Positions 54,501 to 64,000 of a stretch of DNA of 64,000 nucleotides are shown here, piece after piece (the stretch's first letter is position 1; each line of letters begins with the position of its first letter). This DNA is from Bolinopsis microptera (taxonomy: Eukaryota; Ctenophora; Tentaculata; Lobata; Bolinopsidae), in NCBI RefSeq assembly GCF_026151205.1, contig NC_087077.1, forward strand, positions 20,667,510 through 20,731,509, in the 5' to 3' direction. The notes beneath the pieces are model-generated. The model saw only the letters and a program-made list of their open reading frames with translations. It had not been told where the DNA came from and did no database searches. The position numbers and the translations under genes were made by a program.

Positions 54501-57500
54501 TCCTGCTTAACTTAACGTTGTAAGATAATGGTTACTAGAACAGCTCCTGCTTAACTTAACGTTGTAAGATAATGGTCACTAGAACAGCTCCTGCTTAACT
54601 TAACGTTGTAAGATAATGGTTACTAGAACAGCTCCTGCTTAACTTAACGTTGTAAGATAATTGTTACTAGAACAGCTCCTGCTTAACTTAAAGTTGTAAG
54701 ATAATGGTTACTAGAACAGCTCCTGCTTAACTTAACGTTGTAAGATAATGGTTACTAGAACAGCTCCTGCTTAACTTAACGTTGTAAGATAATGGTTACT
54801 AGAACAGCTCCTGCTTAACTTAACGTTGTAAGATAATGGTTACTAGAACAGCTCCTGCTTAACTTAACGTTGTAAGATAATGGTTACTAGAACAGCTCCT
54901 GCTTAACTTAACGTTGTAAGATAATGGTTACTAGAACAGCTCCTGCTTAACTTAACGTTGTAAGATAATGGTCACTAGAACAGCTCCTGCTTAACTTAAC
55001 GTTGTAAGGTAATGGTTACTAGAAGAGCTCCTGATTAACTTAACGTTGTAAGATAATGGTTACTAGAACAGCTCCTGCTTAACTTAACGTTGTAAGGTAA
55101 TGGTTACTAGAACAGCTCCTGCTTAACTTAACGTTGTAAGGTAATGGTTACTAGAACAGCTCCTGCTTAACTTAACGTTGTAAGATAATTGTTACTAGAA
55201 CAGCTCCTGCTTAACTTAACGTTGTAAGATAATGGTTACTAGAACAGCTCCTGCTTAACTTAACGTTGTAAGATAATGGTTACTAGAACAGCTCCTGCTT
55301 AACTTAACGTTGTAAGATAATGGTTACTAGAACAGCTCCTGCTTAACTTAACGTTGTAAGATAATGGTTACTAGAACAGCTCCAGCTTAACTTAACGTTG
55401 TAAGGTAATGGTTACTAGAACAGCTCCTGCTTAACTTAACGTTGTAAGATAATGGTTACTAGAACAGCTCCTGCTTAACTTAACGTTGTAAGATAATGGT
55501 TACTAGAACAGCTCCTGATTAACTTAACGTTGTAAGATAATGGTCACTAGAACAGCTCCTGCTTAACTTAACGTTGTAAGATAATGGTTACTAGAACAGC
55601 TCCTGATTAACTTAACGTTGTAAGATAATGTTTACTAGAACAGCTCCTGCTTAACTTAACGTTGTAAGATAATGGTTACTAGAACAGCTCCTGCTTAACT
55701 TAACGTTGTAAGATAATGGTTACTAGAACAGCTCCAGCTTAACTTAACGTTGTAAGATAATGGTTACTAGAACAGCTCCTGCTTAACTTAACGTTGTAAG
55801 ATAATGGTCACTAGAACAGCTCCTGCTTAACTTAACGTTGTAAGATAATGGTTACTAGAACAGCTCCTGATTAACTTAACGTTGTAAGATAATGTTTACT
55901 AGAACAGCTCCTGCTTAACTTAACGTTGTAAGATAATGGTCACTAGAACAGCTCCTGCTTAACTTAACGTTGTAAGATAATGGTCACTAGAACAGCTCCT
56001 GCTTAACTTAACGTTGTAAGATAATGGTTACTAGAACAGCTCCTGATTAACTTAACGTTGTAAGATAATGTTTACTAGAACAGCTCCTGCTTAACTTAAT
56101 GTTGTAAGATAATGGTTACTAGAACAGCTCCTGATTAACTTAACGTTGTAAGATAATGGTTACTAGAACAGCTCCTGCTTAACTTAACGTTGTAAGATAA
56201 TGGTTACTAGAACAGCTCCTGCTTAACTTAACGTTGTAAGATAATGGTTACTAGAACAGCTCCTGCTTAACTTAACGTTGTAAGATAATGGTTACTAGAA
56301 CAGCTCCTGCTTAACTTAACGTTGTAAGATAATGGTTACTAGAACAGCTCCTGCTTAACTTAACGTTGTAAGATAATGGTTACTAGAACAGCTCCTGCTT
56401 AACTTAACGTTGTAAGATAATGGTTACTAGAACAGCTCCTGCTTAACTTAACGTTGTAAGATAATGGTTACTAGAACAGCTCCTGCTTAACTTAACGTTG
56501 TAAGATAATGGTTACTAGAGCAGCTCCTGCTTAACTTAACGTTGTAAGATAATGGTTACTAGAACAGCTCCTGCTTAACTTAACGTTGTAAGATAATGGT
56601 TACTAGAACAGCTCCTGCTTAACTTAACGTTGTAAGATAATGGTTACTAGAACAGCTCCTGCTTAACTTAACGTTATAAGATAATGGTTACTAGAACAGC
56701 TCCTGCTTAACTTAACGTTGTAAGATAATGGTTACTAGAACAGCTCCTGCTTAACTTAACGTTGTAAGATAATGGTTACTAGAACAGCTCCTGCTTAACT
56801 TAACGTTGTAAGATAATGGTTACTAGAACAGCTCCTGCTTAACTTAACGTTGTAAGATAATGGTCACTAGAACAGCTCCTGCTTAACTTAACGTTGTAAG
56901 ATAATGGTCACTAGAACAGCTCCTGCTTAACTTAACGTTGTAAGATAATGGTTACTAGAACAGCTCCTGCTTAACTTAACGTTGTAAGATAATGGTTACT
57001 AGAACAGCTCCTGCTTAACTTAACGTTGTAAGATAATGGTCACTAGAACAGCTCCTGCTTAACTTAACGTTGTAAGATAATGGTTACTAGAACAGCTCCT
57101 GCTTAACTTAACGTTGTAAGATAATGGTTACTAGAACAGCTCCTGCTTAACTTAACGTTGTAAGATAATGGTTACTAGAACAGCTCCTGCTTAACTTAAC
57201 GTTGTAAGATAATGGTCACTAGAACAGCTCCTGCTTAACTTAACGTTATAAGATAATGGTTACTAGAACAGCTCCTGCTTAACTTAACGTTGTAAGGTAA
57301 TGGTTACTAGAAGAGCTCCTGATTAACTTAACGTTGTAAGATAATGGTTACTAGAACAGCTCCTGCTTAACTTAACGTTGTAAGGTAATGGTTACTAGAA
57401 CAGCTCCTGCTTAACTTAACGTTGTAAGATAATTGTTACTAGAACAGCTCCTGCTTAACTTAACGTTGTAAGATAATGGTTACTAGAACAGCTCCTGCTT

Positions 57501-57512
57501 AACTTAACGTTT
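51579..57512 (+). repeat. 44-bp minisatellite, ~135 copies
   Basis: Units of ctagaacagctcctgcttaa and cttaacgttgtaagataatg, then gtta. Recurrent variants are GATTAACT for GCTTAACT, AGGTAATG, GGTCACT, GAAGAGCTCC and TTATAAG. They recur in blocks, evidence of segment duplication inside the array. A 20-bp gcttaacttaacgtt relic follows at 57490-57530. Confidence 0.95.
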
Positions 57513-57901
57513 TCATGGTAACTTAACGTTGTGATGATGGTTACGAGTTTCAGCATTAATAAGTAAGACGTTATGAGAACGCAGGTTATAATTTAACGCA
57601 GGTTAATAGTAGTAGTAGTACCTTCATAATCACCTCCACTCTGTAAATTAACGTATCGGCACCACCAGACAATCTTTACTCAAAATAAAACAATAACGAT
57701 AACAATAATAAAATACGGCGTCTGAACACAATTGGGGGACACATAAGAAATAACACCGAGGAAACATGTTCTATATGGGCTGGTGGCTACACTGATGAAA
57801 GTCACCGAAGAATCAGTACTGGAGCATCATACCAAGCTTCCTCTTAAAAATAAAAACATAAGTATAACGTTACTAACAGATATGAGAGCTGAATAAGAAG
57901 G

Positions 57902-57915
57902 GTAACCTTAGCAAC
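57902..57915 (+). promoter_or_regulatory. X-box (GTAACCTTAGCAAC)
   Basis: Matches GTNRCC-N2-RGYAAC. Confidence 0.4.
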
Positions 57916-58249
57916 GGTTGCTTAGGGAGCGCGAGTCTAACTGCCTCACTAATTGGATATAGACCTCTCACTCTCACTTTAACCCTCCCTACACGTATAC
58001 CCTCGCTATATATCCCCGGTCTGAAATCAGATCGCTAAACGGATAGACCACCAAGCATATTAATTCAGTTATGGTCCAGACGGTCCGCTATTTAACTTCT
58101 GACAGATGCGAGTATTAAAACTACTGACAAAAGGGTTAACCGGGGAACTAACCAACGATCACGCAGGTCTAACAGTCACTGACCAATCAGAGGGAGGCAG
58201 GGAGAGTTGTTAGCCAATGAGGGGAATCATGTGGTTGTCACGTGATACT

Positions 58250-58263
58250 GTTGCCAGGGTAAC
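58250..58263 (+). promoter_or_regulatory. X-box (GTTGCCAGGGTAAC)
   Basis: Matches the consensus, next to CACGTGA and CCAAT motifs, which makes a promoter role more likely than for the isolated ones. Confidence 0.5.
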
Positions 58264-58877
58264 GTGACGGAGCTTTATTGCGAAGCTCATTAAAACTGAA
58301 CCACGTTTAGTGAGCACACGTCAAAGAAGGTAGGTGCAATTTTACTGATTCCAACCAATAGATTGCTATTGGCGAAATGAAAACCTTTTTACTGGAGCAC
58401 GGTTACGTTGAGGGGGGATTATCAAGTTTTAAAGTGGTTATGATTAAAAGAAAATAGAATTCTCATTACGACTGGAAATGGAAGAATCTCTTCGTTTTCT
58501 AGGAAGTCTAGCGAATATTTTGAAAACTATGCTTAGGTAAAATGATATCATGGAAATAGATAACATATTGTCTGGTCGCTAACAATTTAAGATATGACGT
58601 ATTTGAATACAAATTTTATCTATGAATTGTTTGTTTTAAAGACCCGAAGGCCACCCTTAAGGGCTTTGAAACCGGTTTATTAAATACGACATAATACAAA
58701 AATAAACTGCAATCGTAACATTAATGTCGATACTAACTGGAATAATATAATCTGTAGGAAACATAATAATACTGTCACTTAATTAAAATATGTGATCTCT
58801 ACTATAATTCAGAGAATTCTTTCTGGTGTATGTACGACCGCCCACGTGCAAATAGATAAGAAATAGGAAGTTGCGTA

Positions 58878-58891
58878 GTAACCATGGTAAC
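58878..58891 (+). promoter_or_regulatory. X-box (GTAACCATGGTAAC)
   Basis: Perfect palindromic match; flanked by cacgtgcacgtgca at about 58907. Confidence 0.45.
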
Positions 58892-59723
58892 GAGGATTGT
58901 TAAACGCACGTGCACGTGCAATGATTGTTTTAACGTCATTTTGATCGGTTTTTTGTTATTACGTGGTGTTTAGTACGAGCAACATTTAAATCGGCTGTAT
59001 CTTTGGTTGTGACGGATATTTTTTGACGCAATTTAAACTTACTAACAAAAAATACTATTAGCTTCCTCCCTTTGACCACGGGTTTTCTAGTATTATAATA
59101 AAATAAATATCTTTTTTATTTCCACACTAATTCTCACACCAAGCTTTTATTCACACGGCAAAACTTTAAATTTTATCAGATTACAAATGTCCTTATATAT
59201 ATCTCTTATATTTAGTTAAAAAGTCAAGGTGCAGCCGTTGTACTACAACTTCAATCAAAATAATTGATCACGCCGGATCACGATGTTATTTTATCAAAAT
59301 CAGCTAGCCGTTATTTTATCAATATTGAAAATTTCGAAATTATAACCACATTGCCGCTTTCACAGCAAATTTAATATTTTTTCATTAGATATCCGGTCCC
59401 TATCAGGTGTTAAAGTACATTTGTTCTGCTACATATGGAGCGTTATTTTAGAATGTGGGGCTGACTGCTATCGAAATCTGGTGATTAAAATTCAGTTGCA
59501 AAAAAATAGTAGCCCGTACACCTCACACATCGTGTAAATATTCACAAACTCCCCTATAAGTATATGTTTTAGCCCGTACAGCTCACGGATTGTACACTGC
59601 AACGAAACAGCTGCTGCTGAATTTGTATTATTCATCTGAAATTTAAATTTAAATTGTTCCTAGTTAACACCTCAAATTGAAAGGATGGGGGAATAGTAGA
59701 CAAATCGGACTTTTTGAACCAGA

Positions 59724-61233
59724 CATACATACATGCTACATGAAGAGGTCTCCTCCTAGTCGTTGGAGTGGCATCACACACATCTCTTCTACGGTGTAAC
59801 GTGTTCCTCCATTCCACTCGTTTTAGAGCTAACTGTTTTACTGCGTCTCTGCTGATGTTATGGACACCTGTAAATTCAGCTGCATCCTCGAGTACACAGG
59901 CCATCCAGCCTTTGCGGGGTCGTCCTCTCAGTCTCTTTCCATAGTTTGGTTTCTAATCCAGTAAGAAATTGGGAAACCGTGTCTCTGGCATTCTGACATG
60001 TCCGTACCATCTTAGTCTAGCCGAACCGATGAAAGTTTCATTAGACCTAATTCCAGGACACCTGAGAACTTCTTTATTGGAGACATGGAAGAACCACTTT
60101 ATCTTCAAGATTCTTCTCAGGGAGGTCAGATGGAAGACCTCAAACCGTTTCATCTGCTTCTTTGTTGTGTTCCAGACTTCAGCTCCATATAACAGAATAG
60201 TAATAACAGCAGCCTTGTAGATACGGATCTTGGTGGGCGTTCTTATAGTTCGACTGTTCCATATCTTCCAAAGCTGATGGAACGCACCATTAGCACGCTG
60301 GATCCTGATGTCAAGATCTCGGTCAATGGTACCATCCCTACTGATGTTGGCACCAAGATAAACAAAGTTACTGACCTGTTCAACAGGTTCTTCTCCACTG
60401 TTAGCTTTATACTGTCTTTTTCGGTGTAAGGTCGCTGGGACGCACACTTGCTGATCGCCATGCATTGTGTCTTTTTAGCGTTGATCTTTAACCCAGCATA
60501 AAAGGTGTAATAAGCTATAAGATCAGTGGACTCTTGCAGCCCTTCTTCAGTATTGTCCATCACTGCCAGATCATCAGCGTAGTCACTATCCATGATAACT
60601 TTTCATCTGCACCCTTCAGTTCCTTTTGCAGTACAGCGCCATGACTGATTGCCTTGTGAACCTCGGCCAAAAAGATTCTGCAAAGTTCAGACAACAAAAA
60701 TTAAATACAGGAGGGCCCTGGATATCATCCTGTCCAGTGTCTGAATTAACAGAGAACCAATCAGACATTTTACCATTAACCCTGACAGCACTCATGGTCC
60801 CGTTGAAAAATGCCTGAAAGATTCTAACATATTTCTCAGGAAGTCCATAGTGTCTCATGCTTGACCAATTAAACTATCTTCTGATGGAATCAAACGCTTA
60901 AAATCAATGAAATTAACATAAAGTGGAATGTTAAACTCAATACAGTTGTGAATAATGGTGCGGATGGAATAAATCTGATCAATACATGAGCGGTTCCGCC
61001 TGAACCCACACTGATTTTCCCTAAGAAGACACTCCATTCCAACATCCAGCCTCTTAAGAAGAACCATTTGAAGAACCTTAGAAGACGTTGCCCTAAGAGT
61101 TATACCCCTATTATTGCAGCAGTATGAGGTGTCTCCCTTCTTTTCGATAACCACTATAACCCCCTTTAATAAATCTTCAGGGATCACCTCTTCTCACCTC
61201 TTCTTCCCATACCTTTTTAAACAGTAGCTCTAG
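59724..61233 (-). mobile_element. LINE D copy 2, 5'-truncated, 11-bp target duplication, degraded
   Basis: TTTGAACCAGA at 59713-59723 and 61234-61244. On the minus strand from the 5' side: FKKVWEEE, LKGVIVVIEKKGDTSYCC, NNRGITLRATSSKVLQMVLL, ENQCGFRRNRSCIDQIYS, LYVNFIDFKR, MRHYGLPEKYVRIFQAFFNG, SDYADDLAVMDNTEEG (catalytic YADD), EPVEQVSNFVYLGANIS, LRWYGHV and RRRDVCDATPTTRRRP. The frames change at least five times, so it is older than copy 1. The 3' tail is (ATGT)n-like. Confidence 0.88.
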
Positions 61234-61304
61234 TTTGAACCAGAACTATCTTCAATTCAGCAAACAATAACGTAAGCATACTTCTGGACGTGAATGAAAG
61301 AAAC

Positions 61305-61347
61305 TTGAAAAGGTCTCCTCCTAGTCGTTAGAGTGGCCTGCACCACA
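61305..61347 (-). mobile_element. LINE D copy 3, 43-bp stub with 14-bp target duplication
   Basis: TGAATGAAAGAAAC flanks it at 61291-61304 and 61348-61361. The stub matches the extreme 3' end of LINE D (aacgactaggaggagacct on the minus strand). Confidence 0.8.
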
Positions 61348-61410
61348 TGAATGAAAGAAACGTTAAGCATATTATGACTGATATACCAAAAGGGACACCA
61401 AAATTTGACT

Positions 61411-61411
<1 letters not shown>

Positions 61412-61455
<44 letters not shown>
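61412..61455 (+). repeat. Poly(G) tract, 44 nt
   Basis: Uninterrupted G run; length may be unreliable in an assembly. The polyproline minus-strand ORF over it is an artefact. Confidence 0.9.
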
Positions 61456-61456
<1 letters not shown>

Positions 61457-61524
61457 AAATTATTGGTGGTAAAAATACCCCGAAAAAGGACCAAATTAGA
61501 CCCACCATAATATTACCGACTAAG

Positions 61525-61648
61525 GTAGGTAACTAGTTAGTAACTAGGTAACTAGTTATTAACTAGGTAACTAGTTATTAACTAGGTAACTAGTTAGTAA
61601 CTAGGTAACTAGTTAGTAACTAGGTAACCTAGTTTACCTAGTTAGTAA
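61525..61648 (+). repeat. ~19-20-bp repeat of aactaggtaactagttagt, ~6 copies
   Basis: Units are rich in the palindrome taactagtta; the last copy is disordered. Confidence 0.85.
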
Positions 61649-62151
61649 TATGTATTCACAATTTACGTAAACACTTAGCATATCACCAAATACCCACCTG
61701 ATAAATTGCGTGGTTTACAAATATCGCAAGTAACGATATCGAAAGTAACGCTTTAACGACTAAGTAAAAACGATAAAAGTTGTGGTCTTGTTGCTAAGCA
61801 ATAGCACAAACCAGTTACCAGGGTAACAGTCACCAGGCAATAGCACAAACGTTAACAGCTATAATGAAACCATTAAGTTAACATTAGTTAAGAGATAGAT
61901 GAGAAAACCCACCGCTCCTTCATCACCAGCCCGCGACAAAGCTAGGAGGTTGTGACCTTCTCTATAATCTACTAATTAAATTAGTGATCTCTCTCTCAAA
62001 CTCTTGGTCACGTGATTGGGAGCACGTGTTCTGATTGGTCCGTCCTCAGAATACGGGGCGCTAAGTGGTGGATAAAACATATTAAATTGCAGGGAGTTGT
62101 TGATGATGAGGGAACAACACTAGCTGGGGTAATTAATCAAATTGTGACACG
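61649..62151. other. Unique DNA with CACGTG, inverted CCAAT and an X-box
   Basis: X-box GTTACCAGGGTAAC at 61814-61827. ggtcacgtgattggg and gcacgtgttctgattggtcc at 62006-62041 give two E-boxes and two ATTGG motifs. This resembles the patches at 48.4 and 58.2 kb. No exon recognised. Confidence 0.45.
61814..61827 (+). promoter_or_regulatory. X-box (GTTACCAGGGTAAC)
   Basis: Consensus match; followed after 3 nt by a second partial site (tcaccaggcaa). Confidence 0.45.
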
Positions 62152-63056
62152 CTGTATGTGACACAGCGCCTGTATCTTCATCTCTTTAGCACTGTGGGAC
62201 ACAGCGCCTGTATCTTCATCTCTTTAGTACTGTGGGACACAGCGCCTGTATCTTCATCTCTTTAGCACTGTGGGACACAGCGCCTGTATCTTCATCTCTT
62301 TAGCACTGTGGGACACAGCGCCTGTATCTTCATCTCTTTAGCACTGTGGGACACAGCGCCTGCATCTTCATCTCTTTAGCACTGTGGGACACGCTGTATC
62401 TTCATCTCTTTAGCACTGTGGGACACAGCGCCTGTATCTTCATCTCTTTAGCGCTGTGGGACACAGCGCCTGTATCTTCATCTCTTTAGCACTGTGGGAC
62501 ACGCTGTATCTTCATCTCTTTAGCACTGTGGGACACGCTGTATCTTCATCTCTTTAGCACTGTGGGACACGCTGTATCTTCATCTCTTTAGCAATGTGGG
62601 GCACAGCGCCTGTATCTTCATCTCTTTAGCACTGTGGGACACAGCGCCTGTATCTTCATCTCTTTAGCACTGTGGGACACAGCGCCTGTATCTTCATCTC
62701 TTTAGCACTGTGGGACACAGCGCCTGTATCTTCATTTCTTTAGCACTGTGGGACACGCTGTATCTTCATCTCTTTAGCACGGTGGGACACGCTGTATCTT
62801 TATCTCTTTAGCACTGTGGGACACGCTGCATCTTCATCTCTTTAGCACTGTGGGACACGCTGTATCTTCATCTCTTTAGCACTGTGGGACACAGCGCCTG
62901 TATCTTCATCTCTTTAGCACTGTGGGACACGCTGTATCTTCATCTCTTTAGCACTGTGGGACAAGCTGTAACTTCATCTCTTTAGCACTGTGGGACACGC
63001 TGCATCTTCATCTCTTTAGCACTGTGGGACACGCTGTATCTTCATCTCTTTAATCT
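62152..63056 (+). repeat. 38/34-bp minisatellite, ~25 copies
   Basis: Units contain tatcttcatctctttagcac and tgtgggacac; a long form has agcgcctg, a short form has gctg. Long and short units are mixed in runs. Confidence 0.95.
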
Positions 63057-63731
63057 AGAGTTAGCACTGTGAGCACTCACTGCACTGCGAGAAGGTTCTA
63101 CAGTCTCACAGTAAGAGTTAGCACTGTGAGCACTCACTGCACTGCGAGAAGGTTCTACAGTCTCACAGTAAGAGTTAGCACTGTGAGCACTCACTGCACT
63201 GCGAGAAGGTTCTACAGTCTCACAGTAAGAGTTAGCACTGTGAGCACTCACTGCACTGCGAGAAGGTTCTACAGTCTCACAGTAAGAGTTAGCACTGTGA
63301 GCACTCACTGCACTGCGAGAAGGTTCTACAGTCTCACAGTAAGAGTTAGCACTGTGAGCACTCACTGCACTGCGAGAAGGTTCTACAGTCTCACAGTAAG
63401 AGTTAGCACTGTGAGCACTCACTGCACTGCGAGAAGGTTCTACAGTCTCACAGTAAGAGTTAGCACTGTGAGCACTCACTGCACTGCGAGAAGGTTCTAC
63501 AGTCTCACAGTAAGAGTTAGCACTGTGAGCACTCACTGCACTGCGAGAAGGTTCTACAGTCTCACAGTAAGAGTTAGCACTGTGAGCACTCACTGCACTG
63601 CGAGAAGGTTCTACAGTCTCACAGTAAGAGTTAGCACTGTGAGCACTCACTGCACTGCGAGAAGGTTCTACAGTCTCACAGTAAGAGTTAGCACTGTGAG
63701 CACTCACTGCACTGCGAGAAGGTTCTACACT
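63057..63731 (+). repeat. 57-bp minisatellite, ~12 identical copies
   Basis: Units of agttagcactgtgagcactc, actgcactgcgagaaggttc, tacagtctcacagtaag. Copies look identical. It starts with the agcactgtg also present in the neighbouring 38-bp array. The 57-bp period keeps frames open on both strands; not treated as a gene. Confidence 0.95.
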
Positions 63732-63746
63732 ACTACTATGTCGGAG

Positions 63747-64000
63747 CTAAGTCCGATCTACGCCAGAAAACCCCCTCCATATATCCCTGTCCCGCATCAG
63801 GGTTCGCAGTTCCTCTTTAGAGTTTGTCCCAACTTCCTTCAGTAACATAGACAAGTAGCTTTGTCTTGGTCGGCCTTGCTGTGCTCTACCGTGCGTAGGT
63901 TCCCATAAGACTAAATCACTGGCAAGTAGCTCAGGATGTCGGATGCAGTGTCCCGCCATTTTTAATCTCCTGCTTCGTAACTTGTTTGACAGCCTTGGGA
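63747..64000 (-). pseudogene. LINE 3' coding end, continues beyond the window
   Basis: Open from the window edge to a stop at 63747: LSNKLRSRRLKMAGHCIRHP, ELLASDLVLWEPTHGRAQ, QGRPRQSYLSMLLKEVG and REL-type LRTLMRDRDIW. This is the tail after the RT in a LINE related to those of cnidarians and molluscs. It is a different family from A-E (WEPTHG motif). Partial here; intact as far as seen. Confidence 0.7.

Larger units (their letters stand above)
57513..59712. other. Unique DNA with a promoter-like patch near 57900-58330
   Basis: Contains X-boxes at 57902-57915, 58250-58263 and 58878-58891, CCAAT motifs (accaatcag at 58182, agccaatga at 58212) and a CACGTGA near 58239. No coding exon or ORF of substance was recognised. 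Confidence 0.45.

Noticed and set aside
57791-57815. Hammerhead ribozyme (ctgatgaaagtcaccgaa)
   Set aside because: The stem II and GAAA parts do not fit, and no closing helix was found.
61257-61508. Polyproline protein on the minus strand
   Set aside because: It is the translation of the poly(G) run.
63042-63845. 221- and 258-codon ORFs in the 57-bp array
   Set aside because: Period divisible by three keeps frames open on both strands; identical copies and no unique coding sequence.

Overview
This window is animal nuclear DNA from an invertebrate or other non-vertebrate metazoan; the sequence does not fix the phylum. It holds a paired-like homeobox gene with introns, a group VI (PLA2G6-type) phospholipase gene, several LINE families, a Penelope-like element, hAT and TTAA-flanked DNA transposons, and about 14 kb of very homogeneous minisatellites. 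No bacterial-type operons, CRISPR array or rRNA are visible.

Layout. 1-2.9 kb: minus-strand LINE A, with the first 697 codons of an unbroken ORF2 and an ORF1 remnant. 3.6-9.1 kb: minus-strand LINE B, nearly intact. Its ORF1 combines a PHD finger, a coiled coil, an AlkB-type 2-oxoglutarate dioxygenase and an SGNH hydrolase; its ORF2 has its own PHD finger plus endonuclease and RT. 10.2-11.1 kb: hAT relic with an 8-bp target duplication. 13.16-18.80 kb: full-length plus-strand LINE C (endonuclease, RT, RNase H) inside a 13-bp target duplication. 19.7-25.0 kb: MITEs, LINE E and a TTAA-flanked element among homeobox exons.

Host genes. A paired-like, Gln50 homeobox gene lies on the minus strand. 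Five exons are found whose reading frames join exactly (44084-44140, 43192-43373, 22171-22244, 21552-21764, 21097-21252), with a tentative last exon at 20.7 kb. The homeodomain is cut between residues 46 and 47 by an intron of about 21 kb. Within that intron, on the same strand, sits an intronless ankyrin-patatin phospholipase gene of about 647 codons (39363 to 25807). Its single exon is interrupted between codons 395 and 396 by an 11.6-kb LTR retrotransposon (26572-38179) with a 5-bp target duplication and LTRs that look identical. The LTR element is gag-only and carries three satellite arrays.

From 39.8 kb to the end the window is dominated by tandem repeats (9, 22, 25, 27, 32, 34, 38, 40, 44 and 57 bp units), three copies of LINE D with clear target duplications, a Penelope-like fragment between 98-bp inverted repeats, a 44-nt poly(G) run and a LINE tail leaving the window. 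Two arrays (49.1 and 50.3 kb) are made of consensus RFX X-box sites, and single X-boxes recur in the unique DNA around them.

The most promising novelty is LINE B: a retrotransposon ORF1 that keeps both an apparently catalytic AlkB domain and an SGNH hydrolase. Next are the nested and interrupted phospholipase gene, the MITE that makes up almost a whole intron, and the minisatellites grown out of an exon-intron junction and out of a stop codon.
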